The notes under the pieces were generated by a model that was given only the letters and a program-made list of their open reading frames with translations, ran no database searches and had not been told where the DNA came from. From assembly GCA_030590715.1 (NCBI GenBank), contig JAUVCU010000049.1:1-8561 (forward strand): a stretch of DNA of 8,561 nt, read 5' to 3'. The stretch's first letter is position 1; the number at the start of each line of letters is the position of its first letter. Below are positions 1-6,170 of the stretch, piece by piece. The position numbers and the translations under genes are program-made. This stretch comes from Lentisphaeria bacterium (lineage in GTDB: Bacteria > Verrucomicrobiota > Lentisphaeria > Victivallales > JAUVCU01).

Positions 1-206
1 CAATGCTATTAAGTTTCTCTTGAGTGATTTGCTCAAGCATCGAAAAGCGGTGCCGAGCACCGCACTCCAAAGCGAACGTTGTTCGCAAACCCACAAAACG
101 TCGGAATGTTGCATCGCGTAGCGAGGCTTTGGAGTGCTGAGTTCTACTCAGCTTTTTGATGGCAAGTCATGAACCCCTTACTTGCCTGAGAAACTTAATA
201 GCATTG
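1..206. repeat. Multi-hairpin element with 19-bp perfect terminal inverted repeat
   Basis: Positions 1-19 are the exact reverse complement of 188-206 (19/19). Inside are further complementary pairs: 20-24 with 32-36; 38-46 with 153-161 (one G-T pair); 47-53 with 57-63 (loop CGA); 64-73 with 126-135; 72-77 with 81-86 (loop GTT); 114-117 with 121-124 (loop GTA); 136-142 with 146-152 (loop TCT); and 161-167 with 180-186. Nearly all can form together as one multibranched fold, and several loops are only three bases. No long ORF lies inside. This pattern fits a non-autonomous palindromic or MITE-like repeat, or a structured RNA. The left boundary is the window edge, so the repeat may extend further and no target-site duplication can be tested. 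The structure is seen directly; its nature is inferred. Confidence 0.75.
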
Positions 207-293
207 CACAATCCCCCCCTTCCCCACTCAAAATGGAAGCACAATAAAGAGTATTGTGTAAGTGAGGTTTTAAATGCATTCAAAAGAGCATAA
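207..293 (+). pseudogene. C-terminal coding remnant, copy A (homologous to 2218-2319)
   Basis: Read in the frame ending at the TAA at 291-293, this stretch encodes a peptide containing PLPHSKW, then YCVSEVLNAFKRA. A second copy at 2218-2319 encodes PLPYSKW, then LCVNEITKAFEANP. The copies share 20 of 21 bases at 216-236 versus 2248-2268. They differ by in-frame indels, and several differences fall in third codon positions (TGT/TGC, GAG/GAA, GCA/GCT, TTC/TTT). This suggests both descend from the 3' end of a protein-coding gene. The frame is open back to an ATG at 159, but that upstream part lies in the palindromic element and has no counterpart in the other copy. I do not recognise the protein. 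It could also be a non-coding repeat that happens to be open in this frame. Confidence 0.4.
240..258. repeat. Small hairpin inside copy A
   Basis: CACAATA (240-246) is the reverse complement of TATTGTG (252-258), with a five-base loop. Part of it corresponds to the segment missing from the second copy near 2269-2280, so it may be a small insertion in copy A. There is no T-tract, so it is not a convincing terminator. Confidence 0.4.
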
Positions 294-405
294 ACACCCA
301 TCATAGAAAATTATTAGAGTACCAGAGACACGACCATTCAAAACCAATTCTCAAAATATTCAATCCTATGAAGACTAGTCTTTTTAATAGAAAAAAATCA
401 CTATC

Positions 406-414
406 TGTTATACT
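406..414 (+). promoter_or_regulatory. Possible extended -10 promoter for the esterase gene
   Basis: TG-T-TATACT at 406-414 matches an extended -10 element (TGnTATAAT with one mismatch). It would start transcription near 421 and leave a leader of about 80 bases before the ATG at 501. No good -35 is visible, and a TATAAA at 432-437 is a competing AT-rich match. Apart from a 12-base palindrome at 371-382, I see nothing else in 294-405. Confidence 0.25.
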
Positions 415-500
415 CAACCATTGTCACTCTGTATAAATAGATGTATGCGACTGCATACGCATTGAGAAGGGGAACAACAACAGAAAGATGGAGCATTAAG

Positions 501-2111
501 ATGGGTAAACGAAATCTAAAAGGTTTTTTGGGAGAAAGAGTCAAACAAAGAACATGGGTCAAAGCATTAATTGCAGGACTTACACTTCACGCATGGGTAG
601 CTGATGCCGAAGTAATTGATACCTGGATTCTTTCAGGTCAGTCAAATGCCGAAGGGTATGGTATTACGGAAAGCCCGGTAGATGGCCTGGCACCGGCAGA
701 TACACTGGATAGTATTGGTCGTTCTGATCTGAATACAGTCCATACCAATGTCCGCTTTTACAGAGGAACAAGTGTTGATGACATTTGTACCGAGTCAGCA
801 GATATGGCTATGGCACCGTTTGACTCCTGGCACTCCATGCTTCCTTATGAAGGTCTGACGTTTGATTGGCCATGGGGAAAAGGACAAGGAAAAGAGTCCG
901 GACGCCGCTTCGGCCCGGAACTTGCATTCGGATACGATATGCAGCAGATCCATGGAGGAGAGATCGCGATCATCAAATATGCGCGTGGATCAGCCTCTAT
1001 TGCTCCAGCTGATAATCCGAAGACTAATGGTGATTGGAATGATTATGTAACTGATAATACACCTGAGCCTGATGAAATTGTTCCTAATCCAGTTGATACT
1101 TACATAAATAATTATGACCACCTTTTAGCGACTATTGAGGAAGCGGCTGTTGCACTACCTGCAGGTGACACTTTGCGTATTCAAGGAGTTCTCTGGATGC
1201 AGGGAGAAGCTGATGCAACTGATAATAGGGCTGATGATTACAAGGATAACCTAGCTAAGTTTATAGAGGATCTGTCTGATGATATATCGAAAATTGCCGA
1301 TGCTAACACAGACAAAATTGAGCGTGCTGCTGCTTCCTGGGATGAATTAAAGTTTTTCATCGGTCTTATTGGTGGTGAACACGCAAATGACATAACAGTT
1401 CGTACTGCAATGGAGACTGTAGCTGCTGGTTCTCCTAATATCTATACCGTTGATGCTCATACTGGTATCAGCACTATGACGAGTGATGACTGGCTTCTCG
1501 GTGGTCTTCACTATGATACAGCAGGACAGGTTGAGCTCGGCAAGCGTTATGCGGCAGCTGTCACTTTGAGCGAAACGGGTGGTAATGCTACGCCTCAGAT
1601 CATTGTCGGTGGTTCGGTACTGAATGGTGATTTCAATGCTTACACCGGAGCAAAAGTTGATTTTGCGAACACTGCAAATTGGTATAACCTTGGTGGAGAT
1701 CAAACTGTTTGGGCAACAAAAGACAATATAGCTTACATTGATGGATCTCAGAACGCACTTCTTGCTGGCAATAAAGGGTTCGGATTGGATACCGGTCATA
1801 CAATTAGTGAAGGAAACAGCTTTGACATCAGCTATGTATGGTACGATGCTCATAATTGGGTGGATGCATCAGATACGGTAAGCGTTTCTCTTTTCGTAAC
1901 ACTTGACGATACTATTACAGGAGAACGTCATGATTTGAAAACGAAACAGTCTCCAATTTCAACGCAAAATTCTACTTACGAAACGGTTGACCAAAATAAA
2001 ATCTACACAGCTGATGCTACATATGAAGGCAAGACTCTGTTTGTCGCAATTGAGACCTCAAGTGGTGGATTTGCCCGTCTGGACAACTTCGAGCTAATTG
2101 TAACTCCATAA
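501..2111 (+). CDS. Secreted SASA/CE6-like SGNH carbohydrate O-acetylesterase
   Basis: The predicted product has 536 residues and likely removes acetyl groups from sugars (sialate O-acetylesterase or acetylxylan esterase type) outside the cytoplasm. The ATG at 501 is preferred because GGAG at 490-493 precedes it by 7 bases. An in-frame ATG at 441 lacks a ribosome site and would bury the signal peptide. Residues 1-36 form a basic, then hydrophobic leader with a plausible cleavage after VADA. SGNH blocks visible are SGQSN with nucleophile Ser48, FGPELAFG, IIKYARGSAS, WMQGEAD (Glu236) and GGLHYD with His337. Family members usually have Asp three residues before that His; here the residue is Gly334. 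From about residue 365 a second, beta-rich domain ends in ARLDNFELIV, as carbohydrate-binding jelly rolls often do. It stands alone on its strand, between two copies of a short remnant. Exact substrate unknown. Confidence 0.85.
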   Translation: MGKRNLKGFLGERVKQRTWVKALIAGLTLHAWVADAEVIDTWILSGQSNAEGYGITESPVDGLAPADTLDSIGRSDLNTVHTNVRFYRGTSVDDICTESADMAMAPFDSWHSMLPYEGLTFDWPWGKGQGKESGRRFGPELAFGYDMQQIHGGEIAIIKYARGSASIAPADNPKTNGDWNDYVTDNTPEPDEIVPNPVDTYINNYDHLLATIEEAAVALPAGDTLRIQGVLWMQGEADATDNRADDYKDNLAKFIEDLSDDISKIADANTDKIERAAASWDELKFFIGLIGGEHANDITVRTAMETVAAGSPNIYTVDAHTGISTMTSDDWLLGGLHYDTAGQVELGKRYAAAVTLSETGGNATPQIIVGGSVLNGDFNAYTGAKVDFANTANWYNLGGDQTVWATKDNIAYIDGSQNALLAGNKGFGLDTGHTISEGNSFDISYVWYDAHNWVDASDTVSVSLFVTLDDTITGERHDLKTKQSPISTQNSTYETVDQNKIYTADATYEGKTLFVAIETSSGGFARLDNFELIVTP

Positions 2112-2139
2112 TAATTAGAGTCGTACGTAACAAATTAAC

Positions 2140-2170
2140 CAGTGCGATCTGACATTGTCGGATAGCACTG
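2140..2170 (+). terminator. Hairpin after the esterase gene
   Basis: CAGTGC (2140-2145) pairs with GCACTG (2165-2170). After a G/A mismatch, ATC-T-GAC (2147-2153) pairs with GTC-G-GAT (2157-2163), leaving an ATT loop. It lies 28 bases past the stop codon of the esterase gene and could end or protect its transcript. There is no T-run after it, so intrinsic termination is uncertain. Confidence 0.45.
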
Positions 2171-2217
2171 ATCTAAAGTAATAATTTGAATACATCTTTT
2201 CGCCTAAGCGATACCGG

Positions 2218-2319
2218 ATGTTCAAACGATCCAGCCTCAATATCTTTCCCCTTCCCTACTCAAAATGGGAAAAACTCTGCGTAAATGAAATAACCAAAGC
2301 TTTTGAAGCGAATCCATAA
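2218..2319 (+). pseudogene. C-terminal coding remnant, copy B (homologous to 207-293)
   Basis: An ATG at 2218 opens 33 codons ending at TAA 2317-2319. The frame is open back to a stop at 2182-2184, so up to 44 codons exist. The peptide core PLPYSKW...CVNEITKAF matches copy A upstream of the esterase gene, with mostly conservative or third-position differences and a stop at nearly the same place. No Shine-Dalgarno site precedes the ATG, and the upstream part (SPKRYRMFKRSS) has no counterpart in copy A. It is best read as the decayed 3' end of a gene of unknown family, though a genuine very small gene cannot be excluded. Confidence 0.4.
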
Positions 2320-2471
2320 GAGTTCTATTTCGTCCATTTTGCCTACAAAAACCGCAGTAAAATCACGAATGGCTTCTGATAAAGTATCAAATTGAGCCTC
2401 AATATATAAACATTATTATCCCCTTATACCCAGCAACTCTTAAAACAACACCAATGTAGTAGGATTTAGCC
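2320..2471. other. Spacer with no supported gene
   Basis: This AT-rich stretch lies between remnant copy B and the lipoprotein operon promoter. I see no RNA gene or convincing start codon with a ribosome site. On the minus strand a frame stays open from 2412 to 2260 without a good start; it is discussed in the findings as a possible decayed tail of a gene. Confidence 0.5.
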
Positions 2472-2501
2472 TTGACTACAGCATAACAAATGGAGTATAA
2501 A
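2472..2501 (+). promoter_or_regulatory. Sigma70-type promoter of the lipoprotein operon
   Basis: TTGACT (2472-2477) and TATAAA (2496-2501) are separated by 18 bases; each matches five of six consensus bases. Transcription would start near 2508, giving a leader of about 55 bases before the ATG at 2564. A weaker alternative is TTGACC at 2519-2524 with CATAAT at 2540-2545 (15-base spacing). Confidence 0.5.
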
Positions 2502-2511
2502 GAGCTTATAG

Positions 2512-2541
2512 GGTCATGTTGACCTGATAATGAGTTTATCA
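2512..2541 (+). promoter_or_regulatory. Two adjacent inverted repeats in the operon leader
   Basis: GGTCA (2512-2516) and TGACC (2520-2524) form one inverted repeat with a TGT centre. TGATAA (2525-2530) and TTATCA (2536-2541) form a second directly after it. They sit just downstream of the predicted transcription start and end 9 bases before the ribosome site. They could be an operator or leader hairpins; the sequence alone does not decide. Confidence 0.4.
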
Positions 2542-2563
2542 TAATAAATGAGGAGATTTGACG

Positions 2564-2716
2564 ATGAAATTGTTACTAATACTGGCAGCGGCTGCAGTTT
2601 TACAAGTAAGTTTGACCGGCTGCAAATCAGATGGAGATCACCCACATAAAGATCATCCAAGCTCGGAACACCCTATCAGCAGCGAACATCCTCATAGTGA
2701 GCATCCAACAAGTTAG
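2564..2716 (+). CDS. Small His-Pro-rich putative lipoprotein (50 residues)
   Basis: This short gene has AGGAG at 2551-2555, 8 bases before its ATG. The product begins MKLLLIL, has a hydrophobic stretch and a clear lipobox LTGC with the lipidated Cys at residue 20. The mature part is only about 31 residues and carries seven histidines in 22 positions (26-47), mostly as repeated His-Pro pairs, including three EHP triplets with variable spacers. No enzymatic domain fits in this length. A lipid-anchored metal-binding or surface role is a guess based on the histidines. Its stop is 11 bases before the ATG of the transglutaminase-like lipoprotein, so the two are very likely co-transcribed. I recall similar short EHP-repeat lipoproteins from PVC bacteria, without a known function. 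Confidence 0.8.
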   Translation: MKLLLILAAAAVLQVSLTGCKSDGDHPHKDHPSSEHPISSEHPHSEHPTS

Positions 2717-2727
2717 GAATTCCTGTG

Positions 2728-4116
2728 ATGATAGCTTACAAAAGTGGTGCTCAAGGCACAAAAGCATTATTAAAAAAAACTGTTTTTTTAGGCTTTTGTG
2801 CCTCATTTTTTTCTGCCGGCTGTGTCAGTAAAAATAATTCGCTCCAGGAATCAGCAATCCCGAATGTGGTGACCAAAGACATACAAATCGGAATCGAGAA
2901 ATACATTGAAGATAAAACCAACGGAGGAAACGGATACTTCAGGTTTTCTTCGGATGGAGATGAATTCTCATTCAAACTGGTAAAAGTCCATACAGAATAC
3001 CTGTCTAACTTAGGGCCACGCCGCCACTTTGCCTGTGTCGATCTGGTTGATACTGAGGGCGATGTCTACGACGTAGATTTCTTCTTAGCCGGAGATCCGG
3101 AAGAAATGTCGGTAACAGAAACGACCCTCCATAAGCTCAACGGACAACCTTTTTATGCCTGGGAGCAGAGCAGGAATAAAACGTGGAAACGGGTTCCTAT
3201 TGAAAATGCCTCACCCGAACTGCTTGGAGTAAAAAAAGGACTTGATCAATTTGAGTTCAAATATTCAGCAAAATTGCCGACAATCAAGAATTCTGCAAGA
3301 ATGTGGATACCTCTTCCAAGTTCAGACCAGTTTCAGGATGTTGAAATAAAAATCAACAAAAGCCCGGGCAAGAGCAGTGTACTGAACGAAAGCACACACG
3401 GCAACAAAATACTTTTCTATGAATTAAGTCCGAAAGACAGCGGTATGAACCTGGATCTGCGTTTTTCCGTTATACGTAAAGAAAAGGCAGCTTATGATGC
3501 TACAGATGAAGATTTGAGTATGTATCTTACGCCGCCAAAAGAAGAAACTTTTAAGAATATAGCAGAAGGTATTGTTAAGGGTAAAAGTGGAGAACTGGTA
3601 CGATCACGCGCACTCTATGACCACGTGATAGACCGTATAAGCTACATAAAATACGGCACAGGCTGGGGCAAAGGAGATGCGGTGTACGCATGCGATGCTC
3701 GCACCGGAAACTGCACTGACTTTCACGCATATTTCATTGCACTTGCCCGGTCAATAGGTATTCCGGCACGGTTCGCCATTGGAGCCTCTATTCCTTCAGC
3801 TCGCGACGAAGGTGGGATATCCGGTTACCACTGCTGGGCTGAATTCTATGCGGAAGGCAAATGGTGGCCGGTAGACATATCCGAGGCTGATAAATACACG
3901 GCCCTATCAACCTACTACTTCGGACATCACCCCGCCAACAGGGTCGAGTTCAGCCGTGGTAGAAACCTGGTGATAGACCCAGGTCCCGATTCTGGTCCAA
4001 TTAATTTTCTTGCTTACCCGGTATTCGAATCTGATGGCGAGATTGTAAAAATACCGGTCAAATTTTCTTTCAAGAGAAAGAAGAATTCAAATAAAACAAC
4101 AGTTTCAGTCAGATAA
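2728..4116 (+). CDS. Transglutaminase-core lipoprotein with uncharacterised N-terminal domain
   Basis: The predicted product has 462 residues. An AGGA at 2715-2718, overlapping the previous stop, serves either the ATG at 2728 or a GTG at 2725; I chose the ATG. The N-terminus has basic residues, a hydrophobic segment and a lipobox-like SAGC (Cys32), so it is probably membrane-anchored in the envelope. Residues ~46-147 form a domain I cannot name (TEYLSNLGPRRHFACVDL, then GDVYDVDFFL and VTETTLHKLNG). Residues ~175-260 resemble the beta-rich domain preceding bacterial transglutaminase cores (ARMWIPLPSSDQFQ). The core has Cys329 (GNCTDFHAYF), His368 (GYHCWAEFY) and Asp383 (WWPVDISEA), the full thiol triad, followed by FGHHPANRVEFSRGRNL, typical of the family. 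Such enzymes may crosslink, hydrolyse or cleave amide bonds; the substrate here is unknown. Confidence 0.88.
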   Translation: MIAYKSGAQGTKALLKKTVFLGFCASFFSAGCVSKNNSLQESAIPNVVTKDIQIGIEKYIEDKTNGGNGYFRFSSDGDEFSFKLVKVHTEYLSNLGPRRHFACVDLVDTEGDVYDVDFFLAGDPEEMSVTETTLHKLNGQPFYAWEQSRNKTWKRVPIENASPELLGVKKGLDQFEFKYSAKLPTIKNSARMWIPLPSSDQFQDVEIKINKSPGKSSVLNESTHGNKILFYELSPKDSGMNLDLRFSVIRKEKAAYDATDEDLSMYLTPPKEETFKNIAEGIVKGKSGELVRSRALYDHVIDRISYIKYGTGWGKGDAVYACDARTGNCTDFHAYFIALARSIGIPARFAIGASIPSARDEGGISGYHCWAEFYAEGKWWPVDISEADKYTALSTYYFGHHPANRVEFSRGRNLVIDPGPDSGPINFLAYPVFESDGEIVKIPVKFSFKRKKNSNKTTVSVR

Positions 4117-4133
4117 TCATTTCCGTTCAAATA

Positions 4134-4171
4134 AAAAGCCATGGACTGCAAAAATACAGTTCATGGCTTTT
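4134..4171. terminator. Bidirectional intrinsic terminator
   Basis: Positions 4134-4148 pair with 4157-4171 in a 15-bp stem with one G-T pair and an eight-base loop. The stem ends in TTTT on the plus strand and TTTTT on the minus strand. It lies between the convergent lipoprotein operon and the SulP gene and should stop transcription from both sides. Confidence 0.9.
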
Positions 4172-4192
4172 CAATTACAAAATATATTTGTA

Positions 4193-5884
4193 TTAGATAA
4201 TGTAGTAGTTCCCCGATGTACACTCCGGATTTATCTCTTCACGGGCATCCCAAACGGTGTCGTAAATATTATTTTCTCCGATCACATCGTACAATCCTGA
4301 CTTTTTAATAATATCCAGAATATTCGGTCGTACGTGGGCAAACAACAGACTCACCCCTGATTTACCAAGGTTGGTTACCAGCTTTTCAAAAAGCGAAACA
4401 ACGGAAATATCGATCTCATTGATATTACTACAGTCAATACAGATATGTTTTGCCTGCTTACATCTGTTGACCACATCCAGCATTGTATCCTCGATATACG
4501 ACGTATTACCGAAGAACAGTCGCCCTCCAAGGTGAATAATCGGCATCTCATCATCCTCGGCGATCTGACTGATATCTCCCTTATGAAGCTCACTGATAAT
4601 TCCAGCATAATATTTCATAGTTCGGTACACATAGAATACCAGACTTAGTACAGCACCAATTATGATTCCACGCTCAAGGTGCGGTGCAAATGCCAAAGTA
4701 CCGACGAATGTCAATGAAAGGATAATTCCATCCATCTTGTTAATAGTCCAGAATTCCAGAAACACCTTAGGCTTAAAGATGCGGATTACCGCTGAAACAA
4801 TCAATGCGGCAAGAACAGCCTTAGGCAGATAAAACAACAGATCGGTAAAGAACAGCAACGTTACCAATACAAACAATCCAGTAAAGACAGCAGAAAGAGC
4901 TGTTTTTGCCCCGGAACTAAAGTTCAAAGCAGTACGGGAAATAGATCCGCTCGGCGTATATCCACCAGTAAGCCCGGCCGCGATCGAAGCGAGCCCCTGC
5001 CCTATTACCTCTTGATTCAGGTTTATCTTATCTTTACTCTGTGCTGCAATTGCTTTGGTGATCGAACACATCTCAAGAAAACCGATAAAAACGATAACAC
5101 CGGCACCTTCCAAAAGGATTAATAGTGTATCTGCATCCGGCAGCATAAATTGCGGCCTCGGGATTTGGGTAGGAATTAAACCTACAACAGCAATTGACTT
5201 CCCATAACCTAACTTATTAAGGAGATAAACAACCAGGGTGCTCAAAACAACGACGACCAGCTGTCCTGGAGCTTTCGGTAAATATTTTTTCAACAGCAAT
5301 ATTCCAATAAGAGCAGAAATTCCGATAACAGTCGTTTCTATATGAAGATCTACAAGTGAAGATATCGTATCCCATAATTTAGCAAGGTAGCTTCCTCCGG
5401 CTCCTTCCGACAAACCAAAAAGTTTATGTAACTGAGAGCTGGCGATAATCAATGCGGCGGCATTTACGAATCCCTCAATAACCGGTTTCGACAGGAAGTT
5501 GACCACAAAAGTAAGTTTAAAAAAGCCGATAAAGAGCCAGGCAATACCTACAATAATAGCCAAAAGCGAAGCTGCTGCTAAATAGTTCGCCGGATGCAGA
5601 ATTGTAAGTGGTGCAAGAGTTGTCGCTGTAAGTAAGGAAACCATAGCCACCGGACCTGTTTGAAGGTGGTTCGACGACCCCCAAAGCGCACCAATGATCA
5701 CCGGTAAAAATGATCCGTAAAGCCCGACCCATGCTGGAAGCCCCGCAAGTTCAGAATAAGCCATTGATTGAGGAATCAGGCAAAGAGCTACCGTCAATCC
5801 AGCCCAAAGGTCGGCTTTAACAGTCTCTTTCGTCAACGGCCCCCAATTTAAAAAGGGCAGTACTTTTCGTATATTTAAATTCAT
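4193..5884 (-). CDS. SulP-family anion permease with STAS domain
   Basis: The predicted product has 563 residues, the usual length for bacterial SulP transporters of the inner membrane, which move sulfate, bicarbonate or dicarboxylates. The family signature is clear near the N-terminus: PQSMAYSELAGLP (38-50), GLYGS (54-58), and the following GSSNHLQTGP. Hydrophobic segments continue to about residue 430 and end in ERGIIIGAVLSLVFYVYRTM. A cytoplasmic STAS domain fills roughly 440-550 (ICIDCSNINEIDISVVSLF), with Ser494 near the position phosphorylated in related anti-sigma antagonists. The ATG at 5884 gives a complete N-terminus, but its ribosome site is weak. A promoter lies 40 bases upstream. 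Convergent with the lipoprotein operon. The substrate cannot be assigned from sequence; no carbonic anhydrase or sulfur-assimilation gene is nearby to guide it. Confidence 0.95.
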   Translation of the reverse strand: MNLNIRKVLPFLNWGPLTKETVKADLWAGLTVALCLIPQSMAYSELAGLPAWVGLYGSFLPVIIGALWGSSNHLQTGPVAMVSLLTATTLAPLTILHPANYLAAASLLAIIVGIAWLFIGFFKLTFVVNFLSKPVIEGFVNAAALIIASSQLHKLFGLSEGAGGSYLAKLWDTISSLVDLHIETTVIGISALIGILLLKKYLPKAPGQLVVVVLSTLVVYLLNKLGYGKSIAVVGLIPTQIPRPQFMLPDADTLLILLEGAGVIVFIGFLEMCSITKAIAAQSKDKINLNQEVIGQGLASIAAGLTGGYTPSGSISRTALNFSSGAKTALSAVFTGLFVLVTLLFFTDLLFYLPKAVLAALIVSAVIRIFKPKVFLEFWTINKMDGIILSLTFVGTLAFAPHLERGIIIGAVLSLVFYVYRTMKYYAGIISELHKGDISQIAEDDEMPIIHLGGRLFFGNTSYIEDTMLDVVNRCKQAKHICIDCSNINEIDISVVSLFEKLVTNLGKSGVSLLFAHVRPNILDIIKKSGLYDVIGENNIYDTVWDAREEINPECTSGNYYII

Positions 5885-5923
5885 AGATCTTATATCATCT
5901 TCAGTTTATTCTAATTTCACCCT

Positions 5924-5951
5924 ATTATAGTTTCCCTATAAAGTTTATCAA
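5924..5951 (-). promoter_or_regulatory. Sigma70-type promoter of the SulP gene
   Basis: On the minus strand TTGATA (5951-5946) and TATAAT (5929-5924) are 16 bases apart, a perfect -10 and a five-of-six -35. Transcription would start near 5917, about 33 bases before the ATG. This supports SulP being transcribed on its own rather than from the upstream minus-strand genes. Confidence 0.65.
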
Positions 5952-5997
5952 CTTTGTAATGTATATAAAAGACCTTTTTTGTAAATTTTATGTACTC

Positions 5998-6050
5998 AAC
6001 GAAAGTAAATGGTTTATTTGAGCTCAATTATATTTTAAAACGAAAGCAAA
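5998..6050. repeat. Short direct repeat in the SulP upstream region
   Basis: AACGAAAGTAAA (5998-6009) recurs as AACGAAAGCAAA (6039-6050), 41 bases apart, about four helical turns. They lie 47 to 100 bases upstream of the SulP -35. They might be paired binding sites, but chance matches are common in DNA this AT-rich. I see no RNA gene or terminator in the rest of 5952-6170. Confidence 0.2.
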
Positions 6051-6170
6051 ACAAACACATACTACAGTGTATGAATTATATAAAATCAGATTTATTGACT
6101 TTGATAAAGACGTGAAGTTTAAGTGGGGAGAATTTAAACGGTATTGTTTTTCAGGTCCGGTGCAGTGATT

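Noticed and set aside
371..382. Perfect 12-base palindrome followed by T residues
   Set aside because: It would leave no loop as a hairpin and has low G+C, and no gene ends just before it; not a credible terminator.
441..500. Upstream ATG extending the esterase by 20 residues
   Set aside because: No Shine-Dalgarno site before 441, and the extension would place a charged stretch ahead of the signal peptide; GGAG precedes the ATG at 501.
1347..1853. 168-codon open frame on the minus strand
   Set aside because: It lies entirely within the esterase gene in antisense; the sense frame has clear family motifs, and this one has none.
207..2319. Integron-type attC sites around the esterase cassette
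   Set aside because: The flanking repeats lack the paired RYYYAAC/GTTRRRY core sites, and no integrase gene is in view.
5990..6115. 41-codon open frame starting at ATG 5990
   Set aside because: No ribosome site, low-complexity AT-rich composition, and it lies in the upstream region of the divergent SulP gene.
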